Shown here: positions 39,140-49,110 of the stretch, one piece after another
Numbering within the stretch: the stretch's first letter is position 1
Layout of the letters: each line of letters begins with the position of its first letter
Source: Flavobacterium sp. CS20
GTDB lineage: Bacteria > Bacteroidota > Bacteroidia > Flavobacteriales > Flavobacteriaceae
Length of the DNA: 64,000 nucleotides
Reading direction: 5' to 3'
Assembly (NCBI RefSeq): GCF_018080005.1
Contig: NZ_CP073015.1
Location: forward strand, 930,001 to 994,000
Notes under the pieces: model-generated
Told to the model about the DNA's origin: nothing
The model's input: the letters and a program-made list of their open reading frames with translations, nothing else
Databases searched by the model: none
Position numbers and translations under genes: made by a program

Positions 39140-39255
39140 CATTGTCGACTTCAGATCTGGAATTAGCACCAATTTTCCAATACTAACTTTAGTCAGCACT
39201 TATAGTGGGTTGCTAGAGGGTCAATGAGCCAGTCTCTCACCTCATTCTTTATAAA
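39140..39255 (-). promoter_or_regulatory. SAM-I (S-box) riboswitch
   Basis: Read on the minus strand: GAGGTGAGAGACTGGCTCA, TTGACCCTCTAGCAACCC, a GTGCTGACT...AGT helix, then GGTGCTAATTCC. These are the hallmark S-box blocks in the right order. It sits upstream of metY, exactly where such an element is expected. Confidence 0.85.
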
Positions 39256-39439
39256 TTTGCAATTATTCACAAACAACTATACAAACTTAAATATTTATTT
39301 TTGATAATACCAAATAAATTTTGTTAAAGTAGAGCGTAATAATTAAGTTTGAGTTACAACTATCCGAAACTTGAAAAACAAAAACAGTCATCATATCTTT
39401 GAAAATAACAATAAATCAAATAAAATATAGGACTGTTTC

Positions 39440-39800
39440 CTAGGAACAAAAATAACAACAAGCCAGTTATTCGACAAATCATTGATCTAATTCCTTCTCA
39501 TTTACTGAGAAAAGTTATTCAACAACACCAATCTGACAAGGGTTGCCATAAACACAAAACTTATGACCAATTGGTTGCTTTATTGTTTAGACATTTTGTA
39601 GGTGTAGCACATTAGTTGACATATCCGTTGGTATATAGGCATCTAAGACTTTTATTCAAGATTTGGGCTTAGATTTAAGTCCTGCAAAATCTACTATGAG
39701 TGATGATAATAAAAAAACGCGATTATAAAGTATTTGAAAGTCTGTTTATTTGTTACCTTAAATACCAATTTATTAATAGAACTTTTAAGAAGTGCAACTA
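39440..39800 (+). pseudogene. IS4-family (DUF4372-type) transposase remnant
   Basis: From about 39445 the plus strand reads NKNNNKPVIRQIIDLIPSHL, then KTYDQLVALLFRHF, and in a shifted frame ASKTFIQDLGLDLSPAKSTM with SDDNKKR. This is the DUF4372 start of an IS4-type transposase. Several stops and frameshifts follow. The catalytic region is absent. Confidence 0.7.
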
Positions 39801-40059
39801 CTAAAACAAACACAGCATTCTCGAACTTTGTATAGAAAATAAGGATATATCTTCCTTTTTATCTTTCATTAGACTACGTGATTAATCAAATTAAGCCAAA
39901 AGCAAAACGAGCAGAGTCTGAGCAAACCAGTTTAGATGATATAGTTTAGACGACTTTGTTTTAAGATATGGACTTTTATTCTTAGAAATCTAATATTAGA
40001 ACCCGTAAATTAAGGGATACAGAAAGTTTATAACTAATTTTGAAAAAGTTTCGGATTAA
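39801..40059. other. Intergenic stretch with decayed coding DNA
   Basis: A short frame (YVINQIKPKAKRAESEQTSL, about 39877-39950) looks coding but is broken, and I cannot name it. Nothing else is recognised up to the attI-like copy. Confidence 0.4.
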
Positions 40060-40117
40060 TATAAAAACAAGTCTAAAAATTAAAAAAGTGGTGTATTTTT
40101 GTGGATATATACTAGTT
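40060..40117 (+). other. attI-like site, copy 2
   Basis: 58 bp, 57 of them identical to 3253-3310, including the last codons and stop of the integrase gene. It ends at a GTT core and opens a different cassette (GTTGTGCG). The rest of the integrase gene is absent here, replaced by the IS4-type remnant. Confidence 0.65.
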
Positions 40118-40189
40118 GTGCGACAGCATAAAAAAAAATTCTGCTACATTAAATACTTCGATTTCTAAAAGATTTTTTATCTTTAGAAA

Positions 40190-40651
40190 ATGAGAAAATT
40201 AAGACTATATTTTGACACTTCTGTTTTTGGTGGAGTTTATGACGTTGAATTTCAAGAAGAAACTGAAATGCTTTTTGAAATGGTTAAAAACGGAGAAATA
40301 ATCTGTGTTTACTCTGACCTTTGTGAGTTTGAACTTGAGAACGCTCCAGAAACAGTAAAAGAACATTTTTTGAGTCTTGACAAAAATCAAACTGAATTTG
40401 TCGAAATAACTGAAGAAATTAATCAACTTGCCGAAGAATACGTGAAAGAAAAAGTTGTTGGACAAACAAGCATTGATGATTGTAGGCATATTGCTTGTGC
40501 GACCATATATAAAGTAGACTATTTAGTAAGTTGGAATTTTAAACACATAGTAAATGTTTTCAGAATAAGAGGTTACAATGCAATTAACATCAAAAACGGA
40601 CACATACAATTAGATATTCGTTCACCTAAAGAAATAATACGAAATGAATAA
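40190..40651 (+). CDS. PIN-domain toxin-like protein, 153 aa
   Basis: The start MRKLRLYFDTSVFGGVYD has the first PIN Asp and the FDTSVF variant common in Bacteroidota. Further acidic positions are YSDLCEFELENA and SIDDCRHIACATIYKVD with its Asp pair, and the SWNFKHIVN end matches the family. It is likely a ribonuclease toxin. A 49-codon gene overlaps its stop by 8 nt, and I read that as the antitoxin, giving an unusual toxin-first order. It is the first cassette after the second attI-like site. GTTGTGCG at 40115 pairs with CGCACAAC at 40802. Confidence 0.8.
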   Translation: MRKLRLYFDTSVFGGVYDVEFQEETEMLFEMVKNGEIICVYSDLCEFELENAPETVKEHFLSLDKNQTEFVEITEEINQLAEEYVKEKVVGQTSIDDCRHIACATIYKVDYLVSWNFKHIVNVFRIRGYNAINIKNGHIQLDIRSPKEIIRNE

Positions 40652-40793
40652 ATCAGAAAAAAAACAAAAAGAGTTTGACACAGTTAAATACTTTAGAGAA
40701 GTAAAAGAAAAAATCGCAAAAGAAACCAAAGGAATGACTTTTACCGAATTTAAAGAATACTTAAATCGTAGAAAATTAAAACACGTGAAATAG
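40644..40793 (+). CDS. Small putative antitoxin, 49 aa
   Basis: The frame MNKSEKKQKEFDTVKYFREV continues to AKETKGMTFTEFKEYLNRRK and KHVK. It is highly charged and helical, overlapping the PIN-domain gene by 8 nt. Small proteins of this pattern (DTVKYFRE ... FKEYL) often accompany such PIN proteins in Bacteroidota. The role is inferred from context. It ends 9 bp before the attC box. Confidence 0.65.
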   Translation: MNKSEKKQKEFDTVKYFREVKEKIAKETKGMTFTEFKEYLNRRKLKHVK

Positions 40794-40799
40794 ATGCCG

Positions 40800-40937
40800 A
40801 CCGCACAACACGAGGCTATAAGTAATACTGTATTTTGTGCTTAATCGAAGTTCTGAGATTATTTGCTAACTTTGTTGAATGGCTGAAAAGTGGTGGCATT
40901 TTGCACAGCACTACATATAGCCCAAACGTTGGTAGCC
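40800..40937 (+). other. attC site 12
   Basis: CGCACAAC (40802-40809), stem GGCTATAAGTAATACTGT against GCACAGCACTACATATAGCC, core GTTGGTAGCC from 40928. Confidence 0.85.
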
Positions 40938-41087
40938 ATTTGAAACAGGCTGACGGATAAAGCCAAGACGCTAAACGTTTAAACATCAGGCCGTTTCAAA
41001 CTCTTTCAAATGACTGCTGACGGTCGAAATAAGCCGAATGAGACTTGAAATCGAAGTAGGTATAATTATAAAAATATATATTATAAA

Positions 41088-41582
41088 ATGAAACAATTAT
41101 TAATTTTCGCTTTGTTCGCTAGTGTTATTAGTAGCTCATGTTCTGAAGAAACAGTTTTCGATGAAAATCAAATTAAGGCAGAATATAAAAAAGATGACAA
41201 ACAGAAAGTCTCTATTAAACTAATGGGTAAATTGCATAGAGGGAGAAAATGGAGTGAACCAAGAGGTGTAAAACCCTGTACTCGTAGTTTTGGAATATGT
41301 GGGGTAAGTTTTGAAGTAGGGGTTGAAAAAAACCTATCACAAACAAACATAACACTTCAAGATGTTAATTCAAATTCTATGAAAATGGTATTTGCATCTG
41401 AAGTAAATGCTTTAAATCGTGGGTTATTCTATTCGATAGAAGACAGTGAATTTACATTTCCGTTCGAAGTTTCAAGAGAATTTGGATATTCTGAGATTAC
41501 AATAATACCAAAAGATTATGAGGTGATGGTTTCTGATGAGTTTCCTCACGGTTATGTGATATTAGACATTATAACGAATTGA
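41088..41582 (+). CDS. Lipoprotein A paralogue of a two-lipoprotein cassette, 164 aa
   Basis: The signal MKQLLIFALFASVISSSC ends in a lipobox Cys. The conserved LHRGRKWSEPRGVKPCTRSF and GICG motif matches the protein at 6154 in position and spacing, with two Cys in the same places. The C-terminus (TIIPKDYEVMVSDE ... GYVILDI) is also shared. The cassette starts with the same GTTGGTAGCCATTTGA as the one at 5959, so both descend from one ancestor. No family name is known to me. Confidence 0.75.
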   Translation: MKQLLIFALFASVISSSCSEETVFDENQIKAEYKKDDKQKVSIKLMGKLHRGRKWSEPRGVKPCTRSFGICGVSFEVGVEKNLSQTNITLQDVNSNSMKMVFASEVNALNRGLFYSIEDSEFTFPFEVSREFGYSEITIIPKDYEVMVSDEFPHGYVILDIITN

Positions 41583-41589
41583 TCCCAGA

Positions 41590-42171
41590 ATGAAAACAAA
41601 CCAATTAATTAGAATAAGCTTAGTGGCAATATTGCCACTAAGTTTGTTTTCTTGCCAATTAACTCTTAAAGCTTTATTAGGAATTAAAGATTTTAATCAA
41701 TATGTAACTCAGGATAATAGATTAGAATATTACGAAGGTTTTCTTGAAAATAATGATTATAGTTTAAAAATTTACACTTTTAAAGAGGAGGATTCTTTAT
41801 TTAGTTTTTTAAAAAAACAAAATAATTTTCCTTTTATTGTTGTAAATAATTTAGAGTCGAATCAAAAATATAGAATATCATGCTACGAAGATGTTAGCTA
41901 TGATGTTGAATTATTGAATAACAATAATCTATCTGTAAATCAAGATAGTATTACGAATACGTATAGTTTTATTGACAAAACTATAAAACAGAATTTAAAA
42001 ATTACTTACAATAAAGAAAAAACCGTTCAAAACCCAATATGGGATATTTATATAGTTTCTGGCACCTTTTTAGGAAAAAAGTTACAAAAAAGAACTTTAG
42101 GAATTACAAAACTTAATAATATTAAAACAATAAATATTATTGATATGAGTATGGAAAAAATTGAAGAATAG
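41590..42171 (+). CDS. Lipoprotein B paralogue of a two-lipoprotein cassette, 193 aa
   Basis: The signal MKTNQLIRISLVAILPLSLF then SC. It shares LLGIKDFNQYVTQDNR, LEYYEGF, the FPFIVVNN/YRISCYEDVSYDVEL region and YIVSGTFLGKKLQKR with the protein at 6665. It starts 7 bp after gene A. An intron begins one base after the stop codon TAG, displacing the attC. The cassette start (GTTGGTAGCC) does not match the box after the intron (AAAGCTAAC). Confidence 0.75.
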   Translation: MKTNQLIRISLVAILPLSLFSCQLTLKALLGIKDFNQYVTQDNRLEYYEGFLENNDYSLKIYTFKEEDSLFSFLKKQNNFPFIVVNNLESNQKYRISCYEDVSYDVELLNNNNLSVNQDSITNTYSFIDKTIKQNLKITYNKEKTVQNPIWDIYIVSGTFLGKKLQKRTLGITKLNNIKTINIIDMSMEKIEE

Positions 42172-42172
42172 A

Positions 42173-44164
42173 GTCGAGTAGGTAAAGGGATCCACCCCTA
42201 AACCTCTCACAGAACCGTACGTGATAGTCTCCCATCATACGGCTCTTCTTAACAAGTCAAGGCATAAAACCATATTGCCAATGCACAAACAGATTAGGAT
42301 AATGCTTTGCAGTTTCCTGTAACCATTTGTAGGCAAAAAACCAGTGTTTACGCCTAAATCTCCGATATTTGTTGCGTACCCATTTTGCCAGACGCATATT
42401 CAAGAAACGAAATACATAATGTAATTCACTCATTCTTACTTTGCCGTAATAATTAATCCAACCTCGTACTTTTTCTGCTATTATGCCTGCCAAATCTGGC
42501 AGGCGTAAATGAACCATACGATGAAGTTTCATCTTAAACAAAGTTTGATTGATGCGTTTCTGTCGTTTACGACTGATTGACGGTGTAAATCCCAAATGAA
42601 AGTTCCCAAAATAGCCCTTTACCATTCTTGGCTTAAATGTAAATCCAAGAAAATCGAATGTTACATAATGAACCTTAAATGGTGGATGCTTCTTTTGGTT
42701 GCGTTTGCAATACACGATATTGCTCTTGCCGTCTTTTATCTGCAATTTGCACTGTTTAAATCGGGCTTTTACCGCTTCCAACGTCCGCAAGGCTTGTTTA
42801 AAATTATCGCAATGGATGATAATATCATCAGCATAGCGCTCAAACTTTACTTCCGGGTGGTTGTTCTCAATCCACTTATCAAAAACAACATGCAAGAAAA
42901 TGTTTGCCAGTAATGGGCTAATAACACCTCCTTGTGGTGTGCCTTTGTCTCGTGAATGAATACTACCGTCTTTCTTTTGAATTGGAGCCTTTAACCAACG
43001 TGCTACATACAAGTGAATATGCTTTTCTTTGGTAAAATGTCCTAATGCTTTAAGCATTAAGTCATGGTCTATCTCATCAAAAAAACTCTTGATATCCAAA
43101 TCTATCACCCAATCCATTTTCATGCAGTTTTCCCTGCATTGCTTTATGGCTTGATGCGCTGATTTGTTTGGTCGATAGCCAAAAGAATCTTTACTAAACT
43201 GTTTATCTACAATCTGTTCTAATTCTTCTCTTATTACCATTTGAGCCGTTCGGTCTTATACTGTTGGAATGCCAAGCTTCCTGATTCGACCGTCTTCTTT
43301 GGGTATTTCTACCTCGCGCACAGTGCTGGAAAATAACTACCACGGCTAACCTATTCCATACAGGATATAAGTATTTCATAGGACGTGAATGTACTTCTTA
43401 TGCTGACAAATTATCAACACCTGAAATACCTTTGTTACTCTTTACCTTTTTAAAGGCATCCCATACCTGTCGCTTTAATATCGGTTGCGACTTTTGTTTC
43501 TCTTTGAAAATCATCCTAAAAAAAATCTTTAGTTGTAATACAATTTAAAACTGTTAAGTCAGTCCCTTCGCTCCATTTCCATTACAGAAACTTCATCACT
43601 ACTACAGACTAATCCGCCACTAATTAACAGTATCGCTACTTTCTACCTTGCCCTTCGGGGTTGTGGTATTTTTGCACTATTAATTAGCTTCTCCTGTTCC
43701 GTAATTGAGCCGTAAGCAAAGCTCCTGCCCTCTTTATGCCGATTGCCACTTGACCAGAAATAGGTATCATGTCAAGTTCTGTTCTCGCAAGACCGCCCAT
43801 CCCTCGATTTTGACAATACTAAAGTTGTTTACGACACTTCTACAAGGGTTCAATCTCGTCTCTTTCAGCTTCTTTACTCCTACCATAGCAACTCTACTCA
43901 CCACACAAAAGCGGTAGCGCCTTTAACCTTATCGCTCAAGACCATCCCGTGAAAGGTAAGCCCCATAAGGCGGTTTGACTGGTATGCCTAATCACTCCCA
44001 GTCGAGAGACCAATCCTCATCGTACTCTTTACGTGAATCCACCTGAAACCAATGCCAGGGTCATTTCTGAATACCAATAAGACTCTCATCTCAATTACAG
44101 TTTTGTTACTTGTTTTCAATGAACTTAATCACTATCTTGTATCCCCAAGTAACGCAGGACACAC
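42173..44164 (-). mobile_element. Group II intron, copy 3, inserted at an attC
   Basis: 1992 bp on the minus strand, nearly identical to copies 1 and 4, with GTGTGTCCTGCG and CTACTCGAC ends and the domain V hairpin near 42212-42250. The 5' exon ends TTAGTT and the 3' exon begins TCTATT. Small indels occur in the RNA part (for example around 43890-43920). Confidence 0.88.
42257..43514 (-). pseudogene. ltrA: Group II intron reverse transcriptase/maturase, broken
   Basis: Same 327-codon C-terminal part as copy 1, with YADD and GTPQGGVISPLLANI. The N-terminal 68 residues are separated by a frameshift near 43325 and by the same TAA (in place of CAA) near 43257. It shares the nonsense change with copy 1 but not with copy 4, so copies 1 and 3 are closest relatives. 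Confidence 0.85.
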
Positions 44165-44310
44165 AACTAAAGCTAACATTATGTATCTTCAATGGCGAGG
44201 TTCTGGAGCTGAAACGAATGGTTTGGGATTTATTTTCTAACTTTACGATTAAAAATAAAGGGCAGTGCTTTTTTGGTCGCCACTGAAAGATACACTTCCC
44301 GTTGGCAAGC
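44165..44310 (+). other. attC site 13
   Basis: AAAGCTAAC (44169-44177), stem TGTATCTTCAATGGCGA against TCGCCACTGAAAGATACA, core GTTGGCAAGC from 44301. Confidence 0.83.
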
Positions 44311-44835
44311 ATATACGAGAAATTTCACTTTAAAAATTAAACTCACGATTTGAATTTTAATAATCCAATTCGATTTAAAAATTACGGATGATTTTAACGA
44401 CGACCTCTCGCCTACTTTCATCGAATTTTTTTAAAACCAAAGTGAATTCCTTGTTTTTAAAATGGATGATTAAAACTGATGATTGAAATAAAAATGCGGA
44501 TAATTAAGATTTGAATTATAACGATGAAATTTGCCAAATCCAAAATGAAAATCTTGTTTGCGAAATGAAATTCTAAAACGGCGAATGAAATTGACTCGGC
44601 GAAAAAATTTTAATTCACGATAAAAGTTAACTAATAAGAATTTGATTTTCAAAACTAAGACGTGGAATTTGACGTTGGAAATTTTAATAAATGGAATTGA
44701 GATGCTGACTTGAAAATTGAAGCGCTAAATCGAAAAATTGGAATAAAAACAGCGAATAAAAACGAATGAAAATATTTGCAACGAAAGTTGATTAAACCGA
44801 AATAACTCGCTGATTTTCAAACATTGGAATCAAAA
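44311..44835. other. Cassette without a recognisable ORF
   Basis: The interval between the core of attC site 13 and intron copy 4 has no plausible gene on either strand. The longest frames (about 60 codons, minus strand) lack signals. The DNA is built from loosely repeated blocks such as CGAATGAAA, GATGATTGAAA and CGGATAATTAA about every 20-30 nt. It may be a decayed gene, a structural or RNA cassette, or low-complexity drift. Confidence 0.5.
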
Positions 44836-46829
44836 GTCGAGTAGGTAAAGGGGAATCCACCCCTAAACCTCTCACAGAACCGTACGTGATAGTCTCCCAT
44901 CATACGGCTCTTCTTAACAAGTCTATGGCGTAAAACCGTATTGCCAATGCACAAACAGATTAGGATAATGCTTTGCAGTTTCTTGTAACCATTTGTAGGC
45001 AAAAAACCAGTGTTTACGCCTAAATCTCCGATATTTGTTGCGTACCCATTTTGCCAGACGCATATTCAAGAAACGAAATACATAGTGTAATTCACTCATT
45101 CTTACTTTGCCGTAATAATTAATCCAACCTCGTACTTTTTCTGCTATTATGCCTGCCAAATCTGGCAGGCGTAAATGAACCATACGATGAAGTTTCATCT
45201 TAAACAAAGTTTGATTGATGCGTTTCTGTCGTTTACGACTGATTGACGGTGTAAATCCCAAATGAAAGTTCCCAAAATAGCCCTTTACCATTCTTGGCTT
45301 AAATGTAAATCCAAGAAAATCGAATGTTACATAATGAACCTTAAATGGTGGATGCTTCTTTTGGTTGCGTTTGCAATACACGATATTGCTCTTGCCGTCT
45401 TTTATCTGCAATTTGCACTGTTTAAATCGGGCTTTTACCGCTTCCAACGTCCGCAAGGCTTGTTTAAAATTATCGCAATGGATGATAATATCATCAGCAT
45501 AGCGCTCAAACTTTACTTCCGGGTGGTTGTTCTCAATCCACTTATCAAAAACAACATGCAAGAAAATGTTTGCCAGTAATGGGCTAATAACACCTCCTTG
45601 TGGTGTGCCTTTGTCTCGTGAATGAATACTACCGTCTTTCTTTTGAATTGGAGCCTTTAACCAACGTGCTACATACAAGTGAATATGCTTTTCTTTGGTA
45701 AAATGTCCTAATGCTTTAAGCATTAAGTCATGGTCTATCTCATCAAAAAAACTCTTGATATCCAAATCTATCACCCAATCCATTTTCATGCAGTTTTCCC
45801 TGCATTGCTTTATGGCTTGATGCGCTGATTTGTTTGGTCGATAGCCAAAAGAATCTTTACTAAACTGTTTATCTACAATCTGTTCTAATTCTTCTCTTAT
45901 TACCATTTGAGCCGTTCGGTCTTGTACTGTTGGAATGCCAAGCTTCCTGATTCGACCGTCTTCTTTGGGTATTTCTACCTCGCGCACAGTACTGGAAAAT
46001 AACTACCACTGGCTAACCTATTCCATACAGGATATAAGTATTTCATAGGACGTGAATGTACTTCTTGTGCTGACAAATTATCAACACCTGAAATACCTTT
46101 GTTACTCTTTACCTTTTTAAAGGCATCCCATACCTGTCGCTTTAATATCGGTTGCGACTTTTGTTTCTCTTTGAAAATCATCCTAAAAAAATCTTTAGTT
46201 GTAATACAATTTAAAACTGTTAAGTCAGTCCCTTCGCTCCATTTCCATTACAGAAACTTCATCACTACTACAGACTAATCCGCCACTAATTAACAGTATC
46301 GCTACTTTCTACCTTGCCCTTCGGGGTTGTGGTATTTTTGCACTATTAATTAGCTTCTCCTGTTCCGTAATTGAGCCGTAAGCAAAGCTCCTGCCCTCTT
46401 TATGCCGATTGCCACTTGACCAGAAATAGGTATCATGTCAAGTTCTGTTCTCGCAAGACCGCCCATCCCTCGATTTTGACAATACTAAAGTTGTTTACGA
46501 CACTTCTACAAGGGTTCAATCTCGTCTCTTTCAGCTTCTTTACTCCTACCATAGCAAACTACTCTGAAAACAACACAGGTAGTGCATTTAACCTTATCGC
46601 TCAAGACCAACCCGTGAAAGGAAAGCCCCATAAGGCGGTTTGACTGGTGTGCCTAATCACTCCCAGCCGAGAGACCAATCCTCATCGTACTCTTTACGTG
46701 AATCCACCTGAAACAAATGCCAGGGTCGTTTCTAAATACCAATGAGACTCTCATCTCAATTACAGTTATGTTACTTGTTTTCAATGAACTTAATCACTAT
46801 CTTGTATCCCCAAGTAACGCAGGACACAC
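44836..46829 (-). mobile_element. Group II intron, copy 4, inserted at an attC
   Basis: 1994 bp on the minus strand with the same ends and domain V (near 44876-44915). The 5' exon ends TGTAGTT and the 3' exon begins TTTTGA. It is nearly identical to copy 1 over its whole length. Confidence 0.88.
44923..46181 (-). pseudogene. ltrA: Group II intron reverse transcriptase/maturase, one frameshift
   Basis: The least damaged of the three similar ORFs. The N-terminal part (MIFKEKQKSQPILKRQ to SGSYFP) and the remaining 354 codons (REVEIPKEDGRIRKLGIP onward) are separated only by one missing base near 45985 (TTCCAGTACTG, where an extra A gives SYFPSTVREVE). YADD and the maturase end are intact. Repair of one base would give about 420 aa. 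Confidence 0.85.
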
Positions 46830-46969
46830 AACTACAGCCAACAATGGGTATAAAAAATAGCTACTTAATTGCTGAATCCAATGTTTTGATTATATTTAAA
46901 AAGTTAATTATTAACCGAAAAGTCTCGCATATTTGCACGCTACTTTTCATACCCGAGACCGTTAAAAAA
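46830..46969 (+). other. attC site 14 (last site of the array)
   Basis: CAGCCAAC (46835-46842), stem GGGTATAAAAAATAGC against GCTACTTTTCATACCC, core GTTAAAAAA from 46961. No further attC is seen downstream, and ppk follows. Confidence 0.82.
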
Positions 46970-47064
46970 TACTCTTTTCTGAAACAATAGCTACAACAAA
47001 CTTAACCCTGTGGTAAAACTGTTTATGTCAATAATTATTAAGTTTGAAACTCAAAGCATAAAAC

Positions 47065-49110
47065 ATGGCAGACCTACCACTAAAGCACAGAGATATAGAT
47101 TGGCTAAGCTTTAACCAAAGATTTCTACAAGAAGCCGAAGACCAAAATAATCCACTTTATGAACGCTTAAAATTTTTAGCAATTTTTTCATCAAATTTAG
47201 ACGAGTTTTTTAAAGTTAGAGTTTCTCTATTACGTCAAATTAAAAGACTTGATAAATCTCAAAGAAAAAAATCAGCACTGAAACCAAACAAAACTCTCAA
47301 AACCATTCAAAAAATTATAAAACAACAACAAATTCAGTTTGAGCATATTTTTTTTAAACATATCATTCCGCAGTTAAAAATCAATCGCATAGAGCTAATC
47401 ACTGACAGCGATTCTATCCATCAGATTTATGATCAAATCGCCCATTATTTTAAAACTCATATCGCTGATCTTATAACTCCTAAAATCATTAAAAGCAGTG
47501 ACAAGAAAAGCGTTTTTTTAAAAAATGAAGAACTGTATTTATTTGTAGATTTTGGAGAAGAAGATTGTTTTGGTTTAGTTGATATTCCTTCAAAATTATC
47601 GCGTTTTGTAAACATTGAAAGCCAAGACAACAACTTTAAAATCCTTGTTATAGATGATATCATAAAACAACATTGCAAATATTTATTTAAACACAAAACC
47701 TTTGTAAGGGCTTATCAAATCAAACTATCTCGTGATACAGAGTTGTTTGTTGAAGATGAGTTTGAAGGTGAACTTAAAGAAAAAATTTTAGAGTCTTTTT
47801 CTAAAACAGATATCAACCAAGCTACAAGAATACTTTATGATTTCAACATCCCACAACAGCAACTCAAATTTTTAAAACACTACTTTAAACTTACAAAAGT
47901 AGATTTGATGCCTGGTGGAAGATATCTCAACTTCAAAGATTTTTTTGATTTTTCAGATCCAACTCAAAACAAAAATCTGCACAACAAAGATTTAAAACCG
48001 ATTCCACATAAAATATTAAGTTCTAACAAAGATTTTTTTACAGCCATTAAGGCTCAAGATCAACTGGTTCATTATCCTTATATGTCTTTTGATATTTTAG
48101 AAAATTTTGTAAAACAAGCGACTGAAGATGAGCATGTCAAAGAGATCAAAATCACTCTTTATCGTATTGGCAAAACCTCAAAACTCACCTCTTCTCTATT
48201 GAAGGCTCTTAGCAAAGGCAAAAAACTTACTGTTTTTATCGAAACCAAAGCAAGATTTGATAAGCAAAACAATTTAGAATGGGGCAAACAACTTAAAGAC
48301 TATGGTGCTCAGGTGATATACAGTTCTCCTAAAATCAATATACATTCCAAAATCCTTATTGTCAGCAGGCAAGAATTAGACAAAGTTAAACAATACGCCT
48401 ATATTGGAACGGGAGATTTTAATGCTAAAACTTCTAAAATCTACTGCGATCACGGTCTTTTTACTGCCGATGAAAAAATTACTCAAGAGCTTATTCGCGT
48501 TTTTCAAGTTATTGAGGGCGAGCTGATTATACCTCGGGTAAAAAAGCTAATGGTTTCTCCATTCAATACCCGTAAACGCTTTGATAAACTGATTTTAAAA
48601 GAAATAGATCAAGCTAAACTGAGTAAACCTGCTAAAATTACCGCCAAAATGAATAGTCTTGAAGATGAAAACATTATTAAACTATTGTACAAAGCTTCAA
48701 AAAACGGCGTAAAAGTAAGGCTTGTTGTTAGAAGCCTTTGTTGTTTGATTCCTGATTTAGAAAATATTAGTGAAAACATTACAGTCACTAGTATTATTGA
48801 CCAATTTATAGAACACGGACGAATATACAATTTTTATAGTGGTGGAAAAGATAAAATTTTTATAGGAAGTGCAGACTTGATGACACGCAACATAGACAGA
48901 GGTATTGAAGTGCTAACTCCTATATACAATGACAATCTAAAACAAGAACTCAAAGATATTTTAGAGTTGCAATGCCAAGACAATATTAAAGCCCGAATAA
49001 TTGATAAAGATGCTCAGAATAAGTATGTTGTTAGACATGATGATATGCCTGAAATACGCTCACAAATGGCTATCTATCAATATTTAAAACAAAAACATGA
49101 CACTAATTGA
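47065..49110 (+). CDS. ppk1: Polyphosphate kinase 1
   Basis: 681 aa, the usual PPK1 length. The N-terminal domain starts LPLKHRDIDWLSFNQRFLQE with FLAIFSSNLDEFFKVRVS. The catalytic domains have ITLYRIGKTSKLTSSL, FIETKARFDKQNN, the autophosphorylated-His motif KINIHSKILIV, YIGTGDFNAKT, a second His in IIDQFIEHGRIYNF and FIGSADLMTRNIDRGIEVL. It polymerises phosphate from ATP into polyphosphate. It is the first chromosomal gene after the array and lies about 95 bp after the last GTT core. Confidence 0.95.
   Translation: MADLPLKHRDIDWLSFNQRFLQEAEDQNNPLYERLKFLAIFSSNLDEFFKVRVSLLRQIKRLDKSQRKKSALKPNKTLKTIQKIIKQQQIQFEHIFFKHIIPQLKINRIELITDSDSIHQIYDQIAHYFKTHIADLITPKIIKSSDKKSVFLKNEELYLFVDFGEEDCFGLVDIPSKLSRFVNIESQDNNFKILVIDDIIKQHCKYLFKHKTFVRAYQIKLSRDTELFVEDEFEGELKEKILESFSKTDINQATRILYDFNIPQQQLKFLKHYFKLTKVDLMPGGRYLNFKDFFDFSDPTQNKNLHNKDLKPIPHKILSSNKDFFTAIKAQDQLVHYPYMSFDILENFVKQATEDEHVKEIKITLYRIGKTSKLTSSLLKALSKGKKLTVFIETKARFDKQNNLEWGKQLKDYGAQVIYSSPKINIHSKILIVSRQELDKVKQYAYIGTGDFNAKTSKIYCDHGLFTADEKITQELIRVFQVIEGELIIPRVKKLMVSPFNTRKRFDKLILKEIDQAKLSKPAKITAKMNSLEDENIIKLLYKASKNGVKVRLVVRSLCCLIPDLENISENITVTSIIDQFIEHGRIYNFYSGGKDKIFIGSADLMTRNIDRGIEVLTPIYNDNLKQELKDILELQCQDNIKARIIDKDAQNKYVVRHDDMPEIRSQMAIYQYLKQKHDTN

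Noticed and set aside
44470..44652. 60-codon minus-strand ORF in the ORF-less cassette
   Set aside because: Low-complexity Phe/Arg-rich translation of the AT-rich repeats, opposite to cassette orientation, with no signal or homologue recognised.
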